Source of the DNA: Gracilaria vermiculophylla
Taxonomy: Eukaryota > Rhodophyta > Florideophyceae > Gracilariales > Gracilariaceae
NCBI GenBank assembly: GCA_019155205.2
Contig: JAHNZQ020000010.1
Coordinates: forward strand, 1,839,006-1,882,397
Direction of reading: 5' to 3'
Length of the DNA stretch: 43,392 nt
Shown: one piece after another, positions 1-10,238 of the stretch
How positions within the stretch are numbered: the stretch's first letter is position 1
Layout: each line of letters starts with the position of its first letter
The notes under the pieces: model-generated
Database searches by the model: none
Told to the model about the DNA's origin: nothing
What the model saw: only the letters and a program-made list of their open reading frames with translations
Position numbers and translations under genes: made by a program

Positions 1-28
1 CCCGCCGCCCCCACCCCCAGCGCCCGCC

Positions 29-1561
29 ATGAAGCTCGACCCCGCCGCGCTGCGCTACCTCGCCGACGACCACTTCCGCGTGCTCACCGCCGTCGAAATG
101 GGCATGCGCAACCACGACGTCGTCCCCGTCGCCCTCATCTCCACCATCTCCGCCCTCAAGCACGGCGGCTGCGCCCGCGCCCTCAAGCTCGTGCACAAGC
201 ACAAGCTCGTGCACCGCGACACCAAGCCCTACGTCGGCTACCGCCTCACCACGCTGGGCTACGACTACCTCGCCCTCAACGCCCTCGTCAAGCGCGGCGT
301 GCTGCACGCCGTGGGCCGCCCGCTGGGCGTCGGCAAGGAGGCCGACGTCTTCGTCGTGTCCGCCGCCGACCAGCTCATCGACCGCCACCCGGAGCTCGCC
401 GACACCCCGCACCTCGCCATGAAGCTGCACCGCCTGGGCCGCACCTCCTTCCGCGCCGTCAACGCCAAGCGCGACTACCTCGCCCACCGCAAGTCCGCCA
501 GCTGGATCTACCTCTCGCGCCTGGCCGCCGTCAACGAGTTTGCCTTCATGTGCGCCCTGCACGCCCGCCACTTCCCGGTCCCGCGCCCGCTGGGCCACTC
601 GCGCCACGTCGTCGTCATGGAGCTGTGCCCGGGCACCCTGCTCAACCACGTGCACCACCTGCCGCACCCAGCCCGCGTCGCCAACAACCTCATCCACGTC
701 GCCGTCCGCCTCGCCGAGCACGGCCTCGTCCACTGCGACCTCAACGAGTTCAACGTCATCGTCGACGACGACGCCGCCCCCACCGTCATCGACTTTCCGC
801 AGATGGTCTCCACGCGCCACCCGGACGCCCCCCGCCTCTTCGCGCGCGACGTCGCAGCCATCCGCCGCTACTTCCAGCACAAGTTTGGCGTCGCCCCGCA
901 CCTCATGCTCAACCCCTCGCTGCACACCGTCGCGCGCCACCCGTCGCCCCACCACCACCTGGACGTCGCCCTGTCTGCCACCGGATTCAACAACCTTGCG
1001 CGCCCTGCTCTTGGCCCCGCCCCTGATGCGCCCGACCAGCGTGCGCACCACCTCCTCCTAGCCGATCACCTTGACAGTTTGCACATCTCACCCCCTCCCC
1101 AACCCCAGCCCCACCCGGAGCCCGTCGCCCATGTGCATGCCGACATGCACCCTCAACCAGGCCCCCCCCGTACGGCTTCCCAACATCACACTCAACAGCA
1201 CCACGAGCAGCAAGCCCAAGTCCACGTCCATAACCACGTCGACGCCCATGCCGACGTCGACGCCCATGCCGACGTCGACGCCCATGCCGACGTCGACGCC
1301 CATGCCGACGTCGACGCCCATGCCGACGTCGACGCCCATGCCGACGTCGACGCCCATGCCGACGTCGACGTCCATGCCGATGTCGACCCATCCGATCGCG
1401 TGCGCCCTGGTGTCCCCATTAACAAGTCTCTCATCGAAATGCGCGTGCGAAAGCAGCGGTCAAACCAATCAACAAGGCGTCAGATGGCCAAGAGAAACAT
1501 CGTCAAAGACTCGCAAAAACGAAAACTCAAGTCTGAGCTCCAGTGTGCAGTATGGCGTTAG
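29..1561 (+). CDS. RIOK2: RIO2-family atypical protein kinase
   Basis: Atypical Ser/Thr kinase/ATPase of the RIO2 family, which acts in late cytoplasmic maturation of the 40S ribosomal subunit. The 510-residue protein begins with the RIO2 winged-helix domain (about 1-90, with FRVLTAVEMGM and LKHGGC). The RIO kinase domain follows: nucleotide loop GVGKEADVF (100-108), Lys132 in AMKLHRLGRTSFR, catalytic loop HCDLNEFN (235-242, Asp237), and metal-binding IDFPQMVS with Asp255. The Gly usual before the catalytic Asp is Cys236. A short insertion (about 112-127) lies between the nucleotide loop and the lysine. The C-terminal half is unlike animal RIOK2: His/Pro-rich, then eight DAHADV hexapeptides (405-452), then a basic Lys/Arg tail of the kind expected in the family. 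The ATG at 29 fits the family N terminus, so the gene looks complete. The kinase domain is extremely GC-rich and the tail much less so. Confidence 0.95.
   Translation: MKLDPAALRYLADDHFRVLTAVEMGMRNHDVVPVALISTISALKHGGCARALKLVHKHKLVHRDTKPYVGYRLTTLGYDYLALNALVKRGVLHAVGRPLGVGKEADVFVVSAADQLIDRHPELADTPHLAMKLHRLGRTSFRAVNAKRDYLAHRKSASWIYLSRLAAVNEFAFMCALHARHFPVPRPLGHSRHVVVMELCPGTLLNHVHHLPHPARVANNLIHVAVRLAEHGLVHCDLNEFNVIVDDDAAPTVIDFPQMVSTRHPDAPRLFARDVAAIRRYFQHKFGVAPHLMLNPSLHTVARHPSPHHHLDVALSATGFNNLARPALGPAPDAPDQRAHHLLLADHLDSLHISPPPQPQPHPEPVAHVHADMHPQPGPPRTASQHHTQQHHEQQAQVHVHNHVDAHADVDAHADVDAHADVDAHADVDAHADVDAHADVDAHADVDVHADVDPSDRVRPGVPINKSLIEMRVRKQRSNQSTRRQMAKRNIVKDSQKRKLKSELQCAVWR
1241..1384 (+). repeat. 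18-bp coding minisatellite, 8 units
   Basis: Unit GACGCCCATGCCGACGTC occurs seven times without change (1241-1366). An eighth copy (1367-1384) has two substitutions. It is in frame in the RIO2 gene and encodes Asp-Ala-His-Ala-Asp-Val. The perfect identity of the units points to recent expansion. Confidence 0.97.
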
Positions 1562-2702
1562 CCAGCACGCTTCAATGCCCCGTCTCGGTGCACACGCGCG
1601 CCGAGACAACAGCTGCGCACGCTCTGCGCTGAGACAAAAAGCTTTGCGCGCCTGCTTTATCACAGCCATCGCAAGGTGTCGCCACCCAACTTTGCAACCT
1701 ACATGTCGTTGCCGATGCGCATTAAAAGTTTTCTTCTCATGTCATTGATCGGCTGCCGTTGCCTTGCGTCGTGCCTGCAACCCGTGTCCATCAGCATGTT
1801 TTCGGCACTTGACGGAAACCCCTACTCCTCCAACCCGGCAGAGCGGCGCCCGCGGGGCCTGTGTGTTCTTCAATCGCGCGTGCACGGCACTTGCGTGGAG
1901 AGCGCGGCCCAGTATCCATCGTTACCGTCACTGCTCATAATTGGATCAAACTGATGAACACCCCCTCTGTGTACCTCTCAATACACGCCGCCAGCAAATA
2001 TCACAGCTGCACAAGAGCCATGGGCAAAACAACAAATATAAGCCAGTAGAAAGACTCTTTGAGGTTCTCAGAACGCGCAAAATATGAGCTTTATGTGCAC
2101 AGTTTTGTCACAATGCGTGTATAGTTAAAACTTGTGTCTATAAGGTAATTTGCACAACTTGGATAGCAAATAAGACTTGTCGAGATCTTGGAAATCTTTT
2201 TTCTTGGGAGGAAAACTAGCTTCATAGTTTTGCGAACAACCCCCCGTGGCGAAGAGCTTCTAAACTGGTACTCCAAAATCTCCGAAATTATAGTCATTTT
2301 TGTTGTTTTACAAGCGACATAATTCAGCCCTTCCCAGGGGAAGCGTTGTGTCTCCGTCACACACCTAGCCGCACACCGTGGTAAGGGTTACCCTTTCTTC
2401 CCTGCAAAACTACCGGCGCCACTATCTTCGCATTCTGTTCCAAGATTCGGTTAGTTGCAACAGTTTTGTCAGGTTCGAATCACACGACAGTCTCGACATC
2501 TTGTCGATGCAACGAATTTTTGAAAAAGTCGAGAGAGTCGGTCTTCACAAGTATCGGGAGCGCCAGCACGATATGCAGATAAACTTTCGGCTCAACATTG
2601 GAATCATTTATGCTATCTCGCGTTTGTTCTGAAACGTAGTTGTTGATAAGCCCTGCTTTTTGCTGATATGGGACAGCGTTTTGTCGAACAAGCTAATCCT
2701 AC
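1562..2702. other. Intergenic, RIO2 to proline-rich gene
   Basis: No supported gene. Short open frames here have no family resemblance. The segment changes from GC-rich to AT-rich near 1.9 kb. It should hold the RIO2 3' end and the promoter of the gene starting at 2703. Confidence 0.5.
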
Positions 2703-5342
2703 ATGTCTTCCTCACCATTACCGCAAGTCAGTGATGATTTGAAGATTTGGTCGTACGATGAAGCTGAGAGCGTTGAAGATTCCGAGGAACCATGCAGTTC
2801 CGCAATCAGACTGCCGCCGACAAAGTTTTTAGGACGAGGCCAAAACTCGGCACACGAAGATGTACCTCCTCCTCTTCCACCAAAACCCGCCTTTGCTCGC
2901 TTGAAATCAGAAACCCCACCCCCTCTCCCACCCAAACCGGATTATATACGCCTTGGGCTTATTCCACAGAGCGCTCCTCCTCAGCTTCCGTCAAAGCCGG
3001 ATTTAATACGTCTCGGGCTTATCCCGCAAAGCGCTCCACCTCCGCTTCCGCCAAAACCAGATTTTGCGAGGGCAGACAAACCGGTAGACGCTCTTGGGAA
3101 GCGAACTTCTTATCCTTTTTCCTCCACGCATGCGTTCAATGATGGGCAACCGGCTCAAAACGCCATACTGCCACCACCGACGCGACCCGTTCCGCCCGTT
3201 CCAACGTCTGACCGTAAACCCAGCTATGGTGAAGAGGGCTCCTGGGTACCAAGCTTTCCCGACGAGCGAAGTCCGCTTGACCCTCCGCAGCCACCGGAGC
3301 CCACTATTGTTTCCGATGGAGACTTCTATCGCTCTTCTATCGGCGTGGAACAGGCGGAGCTCAACGCCCCATTCCTGTCAGATCAGCTTCCGAGGCTAAA
3401 GAGTGGCTTGCCTAAACCACCGTATCCTCTTCGTTGTTACCGCTTGGCTTCCATCTACCAGACGCTAAACGTGTCGGAAAAGAGCGAGAATCTAAACGAT
3501 GCCGCTCTCCTCACGTTGTCAGCTGAAGATGCTGAAGATGCGTTATTTGGAGCTTTTGCTTTATGTCGTGAAAGAGGAAATCATTTGCCGTCGTCAAACA
3601 TTCAGCGCCAGGCTCCCGTTCAATGGCGCCCTTACGAAAGCCAGGAGCCCTCAGCCCAGGCATGGAAGGTGTTGCACGAGTACCTGACGAATGACTCCTT
3701 GAAAGCGCACGGCAGAAACCGCGCTTTGCTGCTACTCACAGGATACGTCGTGGGAGCATGTCTTCATGGGATGGAAACAGGTATCAATCTATTGACCGAA
3801 ATTGTTCGGAGAATGCGAGGTGCTGAGCGCAGTGAGCGAGACGGGTCTGTCTTCACGCTCCTCGTCAATATCGCAGCCCATTCCTGTTTTGTGAAGGGCG
3901 CCTCGTGGACCCGAGTGGAAGAAGTTGCTCGAAAGGTATTCTCCGACGTTGTAGAAGATATGCACGGCCGTCAAGATGACGACGTCATGTGGGAACGTGC
4001 CTTGCGTTGCTATTTGTTTCTGCTCAGGTCAAGCGATAAGCATCCCAGCATCAACATATCTTCGAAATGTTTGGCAGCTCTTGCTCTCCGCATGAACGAC
4101 CTGACACACACGGATGTTGATCACGTCCTGATTTGCAATGGTCTCTACCCAAGGTTACATGAGACATGGGATGAATACCTCACTTCGGCAAGATTGAACA
4201 GGGAGTATTTGGAAGAAATTGGAGGCTTTAAAACGGTCCTTACGCTTTTTGCAGATACTTTCTCTCCCTCTGCACGCCGTCGTTTATTCGTTCTGATTTA
4301 TGACTTTGTAGTCCTCAAGTATCTGAACGGCGTTGCAAAAGATGTTGTGATACGACATCGTGACAACATTGATACTCTACGTGCTCTGTTAGAAAGCCAC
4401 GATATCGCTACTGTGCTGACTCATGTATTCAAAGTCGGTCCTTGGGATGACTTTGTTGTCGACATGTTGCGTGTGCTGTTATTTAATCCTTTGAGTCTTG
4501 AATACCTGGGAACGCGCACAGATAATTCAAGCGATGAAGATCAGACTGTTGGTAGGAAAGCTTTCCAAGAAAAGACAGGAAGTGGCACAGCGAGCGATTC
4601 ACAATTAGGGAGTCTGGTTGGAAAGTCCTATAGAGTTCCTGCTTCCAGATACATTGCCTCTACTCGAGCTCTCATCAAATACTTAGACAAACCATTCTGC
4701 ATAGCCGTACTCAGAGAGATTGAAGAACTGGCTCTGCATCATTCGAAATTCCTATTTCAGCGGGAAACCTTGGATCATGCAAGAGAGTGGAAGATTCTTC
4801 GTGAAACCTATGCGAAGATTTTGAGATTCACTTTTGCCAGAAAACCAGATGCCGGCAGCGATCTATCCGACGTTCTAAACGCTTTGTATGCGTCAGTAGT
4901 TGACATAACCTCGTGCAGATCGAGCATGAAAGGGTTGCTGCATATGAGTGAGATGATAATCGAGTTCTTTGTCATGACCACCCCATTCGTGTCACGAGAC
5001 AGGTCGCGGTCAGCTCAGTGGGACTCCACTGCAAAAATGTTCCTCAAGGGTTCAATGTCTGTCCCACGTCAACTGCTGTTGGACGCAAATCCGTCTATGT
5101 TTTCGTTGCTTCTTGTGGCATCTGATTTAAAAATGCCATGTAAACGTCTTTCCGAAAGTCGTCAGTGTCTTGTTGAGTTTCTTGGGTTTTCCAAAAGAAG
5201 CTTACCTGTCTTGAAACCCTTCGTCGACGACAATGATCCAATTGTTGCTTATCGCGCCACCGAGCTTATCAACAATCACACTGAAGCCGACCGAAATTCA
5301 GTGGCTACACTGGAACAGAGTAGGGTGAAGAGCACTGTCTAA
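2703..5342 (+). CDS. Proline-rich, helical protein of unknown function
   Basis: A single 879-codon reading frame from a true ATG. I do not recognise the family. Residues 1-240 look disordered and proline-rich. Four copies of a P-x-L-P-x-K-P motif, of the kind bound by SH3 or similar proline-binding domains, lie near residues 55-62, 72-79, 93-99 and 113-119. The last two sit in near-perfect 20-residue tandem units. From about residue 240 to the end the protein is rich in Leu and amphipathic helices, suggesting an armadillo/HEAT-like or other all-helical fold, with an acidic low-complexity break near 605-630. No catalytic motif, signal peptide or membrane segment is visible. Base composition is moderate, unlike the GC-rich RIO2 kinase domain next door. 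An adaptor or scaffold role is inference from the proline motifs only. Confidence 0.8.
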   Translation: MSSSPLPQVSDDLKIWSYDEAESVEDSEEPCSSAIRLPPTKFLGRGQNSAHEDVPPPLPPKPAFARLKSETPPPLPPKPDYIRLGLIPQSAPPQLPSKPDLIRLGLIPQSAPPPLPPKPDFARADKPVDALGKRTSYPFSSTHAFNDGQPAQNAILPPPTRPVPPVPTSDRKPSYGEEGSWVPSFPDERSPLDPPQPPEPTIVSDGDFYRSSIGVEQAELNAPFLSDQLPRLKSGLPKPPYPLRCYRLASIYQTLNVSEKSENLNDAALLTLSAEDAEDALFGAFALCRERGNHLPSSNIQRQAPVQWRPYESQEPSAQAWKVLHEYLTNDSLKAHGRNRALLLLTGYVVGACLHGMETGINLLTEIVRRMRGAERSERDGSVFTLLVNIAAHSCFVKGASWTRVEEVARKVFSDVVEDMHGRQDDDVMWERALRCYLFLLRSSDKHPSINISSKCLAALALRMNDLTHTDVDHVLICNGLYPRLHETWDEYLTSARLNREYLEEIGGFKTVLTLFADTFSPSARRRLFVLIYDFVVLKYLNGVAKDVVIRHRDNIDTLRALLESHDIATVLTHVFKVGPWDDFVVDMLRVLLFNPLSLEYLGTRTDNSSDEDQTVGRKAFQEKTGSGTASDSQLGSLVGKSYRVPASRYIASTRALIKYLDKPFCIAVLREIEELALHHSKFLFQRETLDHAREWKILRETYAKILRFTFARKPDAGSDLSDVLNALYASVVDITSCRSSMKGLLHMSEMIIEFFVMTTPFVSRDRSRSAQWDSTAKMFLKGSMSVPRQLLLDANPSMFSLLLVASDLKMPCKRLSESRQCLVEFLGFSKRSLPVLKPFVDDNDPIVAYRATELINNHTEADRNSVATLEQSRVKSTV
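2940..3059 (+). repeat. Two 60-bp in-frame tandem units
   Basis: Units 2940-2999 and 3000-3059 each encode 20 residues, beginning Asp-x-Ile-Arg-Leu-Gly-Leu-Ile-Pro-Gln-Ser and ending in a Pro/Lys motif. The units differ at many silent sites, so the protein sequence seems conserved while the DNA has drifted. Confidence 0.9.
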
Positions 5343-6250
5343 ATGAATTCTTGGACTCAGTCATCCAGATCGACTCTGGATACTTACCAACAACATATTT
5401 TTTTGAACTAAAAGCTCTTTCTGATCAGTCGGTGGTCAAGTGGCGTACACATCAAAATATTCAACGATCCATATGCATGCAATCTCGAAGTCGGTCATAC
5501 ATCCCAGTGATGAAACTGAAATATGACAAAGAGAACTGGCATTGGAATTGTCTCAATAACATGGGATTTCACTGCTGAGAACCCTCTGGACTTGGATTTA
5601 GACGCGTGTTGAATGTTCTTAATGTTGCCTTTCATGGGGGTATCCATCTTACAACTCGCTTATGGTCAGAATACTCGTTGAATTGCGTCGATGTCTGCGA
5701 GCCATATTTTTCGTCACATTTATGCCCCCTCCTCATGGCAGCATTTGGTACCAAACATATGTTGTTGGTATAGCCAATGAATGTGGGCCTACGTAAAATA
5801 TGGTCAGTCAGACATCTTAAAAGTAAGTGACGATGCCCTTGACGGTGTTCAAAAATTCTGGGTATAGACACAATCAAACCAGGCAATGCAAGGGTAGATA
5901 AACATATGAACAGAATGTTTATCTCACAGCTGGGTGTTTAACGATCCGCGCGTGCATAGCAACTGTCTCGTAACGTACCCAGTCAGGACGATCATAATCT
6001 CCCATTTTCCCATACCCGCGTCCTCGCTCAATACGGTCAAAAGAACCGCATATCAGAGTGCATTGAGAACGGAACTCGAAGATTTCAAGAAAACACCCAG
6101 TGCATACACGTATTATACGAAAGCGACAGACATGGGATGTGAAGTCCAAACTTGTAGAAGATCTGGACTATTGCCAACATCTACATACCTAAGAAAGAAC
6201 TGAAGTCCTTCCAGGTGGCGGAGAAATATGGACGTGGTAGTAATTTCGAC
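5343..6250. other. Intergenic between convergent genes
   Basis: No supported gene. It lies between the 3' ends of the proline-rich gene (+) and the ChaN-like gene (-). It is AT-rich with only short, unconvincing open frames. Confidence 0.5.
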
Positions 6251-7372
6251 TCACACAAGATCAATTCTCCTTCTCGTGTACCAGACAAGGTCTGCAATAT
6301 TTCTTTCCGGCCCAGGGATCTGCGGTAAACTGCAACCGTCCTCTCGCTCCCAAGCCACTGGACGGGGAACAATCGTATACGGTCGTTCGTTACATCTCTT
6401 CTCTATTCGATCAGGGAAACCATACCTTCCCTCCACATGCCCAGATCCGATCAAGGCTACCATTCTGGAGTCAGGCCTCGATTGTAAAGACTGGGCAACA
6501 GATTGGCTCATCCACTCTTCCCATAACACTTGTATTTCGTAATAGCGATCCAGAACGGCTTTGTTCCTTACATGCTCACCATGACCTTCTTCAACGAGCT
6601 TTACAAAATGTTCATAGTGTTCGTTATTTGAAAAGTCCATGTTATCCGGCAGAAATTCCTTGAGCTCTTCAGGAATACCATTAAGGCCTAGCTGGGAGAC
6701 ATGCAAGACAAACTGTCGCGGAACATTCAATCCAACCATTGGAATTCCGTAAATGCGGCAGTATTCAAAAATTGGGGTGTACAACTTGGGATCCATTCCC
6801 CACGTCTGATCCCAGTTCGTCACCTGCAGCAATGAGTTCAGAGAAAGCAGACCGTTCACGTAGAGATCAAGAAGATGATTGTGAGTGCGATAAAACTGCT
6901 CAAATCCGACAGTAAGTTGTTTGCCATCCGTCAAGCGCCGAGCGCTATCAATAACCGCAAGCTGTGCTGCATGTGTTCGCATGTTATCATGTATCTCTGC
7001 CGCGACTATGCAGCGATCATATTGTGACCCTCGATCTCGCCGCAAAAGCTTGCCAATTGCTGATGGTGGGACAAAAGAGCCACTCTTTGCATCAAAAACA
7101 AAGTCCGAATCGGGAAATTGCCGGCTTGCTGCAGGCAGTGAGTTTGAGCATACGTAACCAGCTCCGAATGCGGCCCCAGATATTCCCCTGAGCAAATTCC
7201 TTCTGCTTATACGAGTTGGGGCTCCCTTGTTCGCATACTGAGCTTTAGTTTGTGCTTTTGGCTTGCTTGATACACGACATGTTAATTTCTTTTTCGGCTT
7301 GTGTTCGGTCAATGATATTGGAGTTTGAAACGCGGTATCTATCATAGTCAGACTTGTATCTAAATTATACAT
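6251..7372 (-). CDS. ChaN/Tiki-like (DUF399) protein, plastid lumen predicted
   Basis: A 373-residue member of the haem-binding-uptake, Tiki-superfamily ChaN-like group (DUF399/Cofac_haem_bdg), known from bacteria and from plastids. Family marks are AAEIHDNMRTHAAQL (124-138), GFEQFYRTHNHLLD (156-169) and ALIGSGHVEGRYGFP (306-320). The His/Glu residues of AEIHD and the GSGH motif are the likely metal or cofactor ligands. The first 80 residues form a bipartite leader: a basic Ser/Thr/Lys-rich part, then a twin-arginine segment ISRRNLLRGISGAAFGAG (55-72). This predicts import into the plastid stroma and Tat export to the thylakoid lumen. An upstream GTG codon is open in frame, but the first ATG is at 7372, with another at 7345. 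The biochemical role in plastids is not established, and haem or metal handling is inferred. Confidence 0.8.
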   Translation of the reverse strand: MYNLDTSLTMIDTAFQTPISLTEHKPKKKLTCRVSSKPKAQTKAQYANKGAPTRISRRNLLRGISGAAFGAGYVCSNSLPAASRQFPDSDFVFDAKSGSFVPPSAIGKLLRRDRGSQYDRCIVAAEIHDNMRTHAAQLAVIDSARRLTDGKQLTVGFEQFYRTHNHLLDLYVNGLLSLNSLLQVTNWDQTWGMDPKLYTPIFEYCRIYGIPMVGLNVPRQFVLHVSQLGLNGIPEELKEFLPDNMDFSNNEHYEHFVKLVEEGHGEHVRNKAVLDRYYEIQVLWEEWMSQSVAQSLQSRPDSRMVALIGSGHVEGRYGFPDRIEKRCNERPYTIVPRPVAWEREDGCSLPQIPGPERNIADLVWYTRRRIDLV

Positions 7373-8312
7373 CGCCTGACACGATATCACTTTGACAGAT
7401 TACTTGGCCGATTTCAGCTTCAACTTAGATATGTTTTCTTCAAGTCCGGCGCACCACTTCTCTGTCTCGTAATACTCACTTGGATGGATACAATACCTGG
7501 CCGAGGTCGACGAAAAGGGCTCTGCCGAGAAACGAGGTGAAATAGTATCAGTGCTTTACGACGGATTAAGTGCAGCCGCCAACGTCCGTTTTCCACGTGA
7601 AAACTGCACGAAGTCCGGCTTCAACTACCGGAGAAAGAACACGTGAGCGCCATTGCGCGACAGACGGAGGCGGTTCGACTCTGGCCGCATAAAGCACGCA
7701 GAGGGCACAGCGCACGCAGAAGGCTCTTCGCTTGGTGAAAATTCAAAACTGTCATGCAAAATGATTGGGCAGCGCCGGCGAGATATTTTGCACGCCAGGC
7801 CCCCTGCCCCCATTTCCCCACGGCAACGCGCGGCAAATGCGGCACCGATATGAAAGCGAATCGACGCAATGATGGTGCGTGTGCGGCTGAGTACCACGCT
7901 GTGATGGCGTCGACGTTCGTGTGCTAAGCATTAGTAAATGTGGTGTTCTCGCCCAGGTCTATGCGTCCAAAGCTTATGGCGCGATAAAATCATCGGCTCA
8001 CCGAATGCCCTCGCATGCGAATACATGTAGTGCCCGGAAGTTAACTTCATGATTGACAGAGAATGAAAAGCAGAGGTGATCCCCAGCCCGTTTATATCCC
8101 CATCCTGCCCGCCGAAAAACGGTTCGTTGCCATTTGGACGGATCCTGATGAGCTCGAGAATCGCAGAGGGAAAGAGACACAGAAACGATATGAGCGGAAT
8201 GATGTTGTCAAAAACCAGACACGAATCTCGCATTTAATGAGTATCTCGCGATTCCGAAATCTTTCTCAGCAGCTGCCGTGTATGTTGAAAACAAGAAAAA
8301 CATGAAATCTAC
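7373..8312. other. Intergenic, ChaN-like promoter and ACLB 3' flank
   Basis: No supported gene. It lies between two minus-strand genes and should contain the ACLB transcript end and the ChaN-like promoter. Open frames on both strands around 7.6-7.9 kb are GC-driven and overlap each other. Confidence 0.45.
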
Positions 8313-10238
8313 TCAGTAGCCGTCCCTTTGCTCCAGGGGATCATCACTTTCCGCCAACCTGCTCGGGCGTTCTGGTTCGGCATATAGAACATCGTCCCAA
8401 GGATGCCTATACAGCGGCTGTTTCATGCGTTTTTGATCAAGTGCATGGCCGATAAATCCGATGCTTCGGCTCAGCGTGAACAAACCATTCAGCCCACCAA
8501 GCTCTAAAACCTCCATCACCTCAGTATCAGTGAACTTACCCACCCCAACAAGCATGTCCGCGAACAATGACCCTATCGCCCCATCGATGTTGAGCACCAA
8601 ATTGTTGGCTTTCTGCAACGTATATTCTTCAACCTTTTTCGCGTACTTGAAGGTGTCCATCCTTGGAAAATGCTCCTTCGCGTAGTTCGCCAAAAGCTCG
8701 ACACGTTTGTCGCGATTTTCCGCAGTCTTGATCCGATGCCCTATTCCTTCCACTCTCTGCCCTTTTTTCTTTAGGGATTCAACGAATTCGTCTGCTGGAA
8801 CATTGTTGTCACTGGCCGTCTTAAAATTGATGGCAGCGGCGTCAACAGCCCCTCCAAATCGAGGTCCAATCGTAAGCAAACCACTGCAAAGAGAACTGAT
8901 CAAGTCCTTCCCAGCCCGAGCTGCAACAATTGTATTGTGTGCACCGGAGACGCAAGGCCCATGGTCAGCAGCGGTGACGAGTACCAGTTCAATGAATTTT
9001 GTCGCCCACTTTGGAAACAGCGTCTTGAACCAAAGTAAAGAAATTACGTCACCAATAGTGTGATCGCTCATGATCTCGGAAATGGGAACACGGACATAGG
9101 TTGGCTCCTCTCCGGTGTCATTACTGATTGTGCAAACAACATTTGTTGTCTTTCGGACTTGTCCTGCCTTGATTGCCGAAGCAAGATCTTGTGGGAGATT
9201 TGGAGGCTTGATATCTTTAGCTGGTTCAAGCACGCCCTCGTCAACCATGCTTTTATACACCTTATGAATCATGTCCGCAAATCCATCAAAGTTTTCGGGT
9301 ACATGTGCTCCAGCTCTTCTGAGTGCGTCATTTTTCGCCTCTGCGCTTTCGTCAGCGCCTCCAGTTTTCGCGCCTGCATGCCCAAATTGCACTTCAGCTG
9401 CATTGAACCATTTCGCACAAGTTCCGCTCACCCATGCCACAACAGGTTTCGTGATATGGCCACTTTTGAGAGCTTCCACAACTCCGTATTCATCTGTTCC
9501 TCCAAGCTCCCCGAGTAAAACGATCAGCTTTACCTGTGGCATCGTCTGGTAACGAAGCACGTGATCAGAAAGCCCTGACCCAGCAAACGCATCCCCTCCA
9601 ACCGCAATGCCTTCGTACAAGCCATCCGTAACTCTAGCAAGCACGTTGTACATTTCGTTGGATAGACCGCCAGACTTTGAAACAAACCCAACACTTCCAG
9701 GGCGGTGAAGCTTGCAATTAATGATGTTCTCGACTGTTCCAGCAGTGTCACCGATTTTGAACGCGCCGGCTTGGACGCCGCCGACTGTGGCTGGTCCGAT
9801 GATAACTTTAGCGTTTTTATTTGCGTAAGAGATTAGCTTTTTTGTGTCTCGCTCTGGAACACCCTCTGCGATAATTGCAATCGTTCTAATAGTAGGTTGC
9901 TTCAAGGCGTCGTAAGAACTCTGGTACGCAGATCTGTAAGAAGCGAAATTGATAAACACATCTGAATTCGGGTGGGCGATACATGCAGCTTCTGTAGATC
10001 CATAAACCGGAATGGCAACTTCCTCTTTTCCAAAGAAGGCTTTCTGAAAACCACCAGGTGCTGCACCGGGAGACACAATTGCCGCAACAGACGCGGTGGG
10101 CCTGGCACAAATGAAGTCAAAATCTAGCATGCGCTGGATTGGATTGCGCTTGTAGTTGTAGAAGATTGCAGATGAGTCCCTTGAGAAGAGAGCTCCGGCT
10201 TTAGTAGCCGCTGAACCTGGTTGCGAGAGAGACGGCAT
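8313..10238 (-). CDS. ACLB: ATP-citrate lyase subunit B
   Basis: Second subunit of the two-subunit (plant/fungal type) ATP-citrate lyase, which makes cytosolic acetyl-CoA and oxaloacetate from citrate, CoA and ATP. The 641-residue protein carries the CoA-binding/ligase half (IGPATVGGVQAGAFKIGDTAGT, then GFVSKSGGLSNEMYN) with the phospho-histidine in FGHAGAK (about residue 287). The C-terminal citrate-synthase-like half has ADHGPCVSGAHNTIV, GIGHRIK and SIGFIGHALDQKR. The end, QPLYRHPWDDVLY, matches the plant C terminus, followed by about 20 extra residues. Length is slightly above the plant ~608. The ATG at 10238 follows an upstream in-frame TTG. The partner subunit A (ATP-grasp) is not in this window. 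No organelle leader is evident, consistent with a cytosolic enzyme feeding fatty-acid elongation and isoprenoid synthesis. Confidence 0.97.
   Translation of the reverse strand: MPSLSQPGSAATKAGALFSRDSSAIFYNYKRNPIQRMLDFDFICARPTASVAAIVSPGAAPGGFQKAFFGKEEVAIPVYGSTEAACIAHPNSDVFINFASYRSAYQSSYDALKQPTIRTIAIIAEGVPERDTKKLISYANKNAKVIIGPATVGGVQAGAFKIGDTAGTVENIINCKLHRPGSVGFVSKSGGLSNEMYNVLARVTDGLYEGIAVGGDAFAGSGLSDHVLRYQTMPQVKLIVLLGELGGTDEYGVVEALKSGHITKPVVAWVSGTCAKWFNAAEVQFGHAGAKTGGADESAEAKNDALRRAGAHVPENFDGFADMIHKVYKSMVDEGVLEPAKDIKPPNLPQDLASAIKAGQVRKTTNVVCTISNDTGEEPTYVRVPISEIMSDHTIGDVISLLWFKTLFPKWATKFIELVLVTAADHGPCVSGAHNTIVAARAGKDLISSLCSGLLTIGPRFGGAVDAAAINFKTASDNNVPADEFVESLKKKGQRVEGIGHRIKTAENRDKRVELLANYAKEHFPRMDTFKYAKKVEEYTLQKANNLVLNIDGAIGSLFADMLVGVGKFTDTEVMEVLELGGLNGLFTLSRSIGFIGHALDQKRMKQPLYRHPWDDVLYAEPERPSRLAESDDPLEQRDGY

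Noticed and set aside
1241..1384. Regular 18-bp direct repeats as a CRISPR-like array
   Set aside because: No spacers, and the units are contiguous and in frame in a kinase gene of a eukaryote.
2469..2482. GGTTCGAATC resembling a tRNA B box
   Set aside because: The flanks do not form a T stem and there is no A box or cloverleaf upstream.
7671..7690. GGTTCGACTC resembling a tRNA B box
   Set aside because: No pairing T stem or acceptor stem around it.
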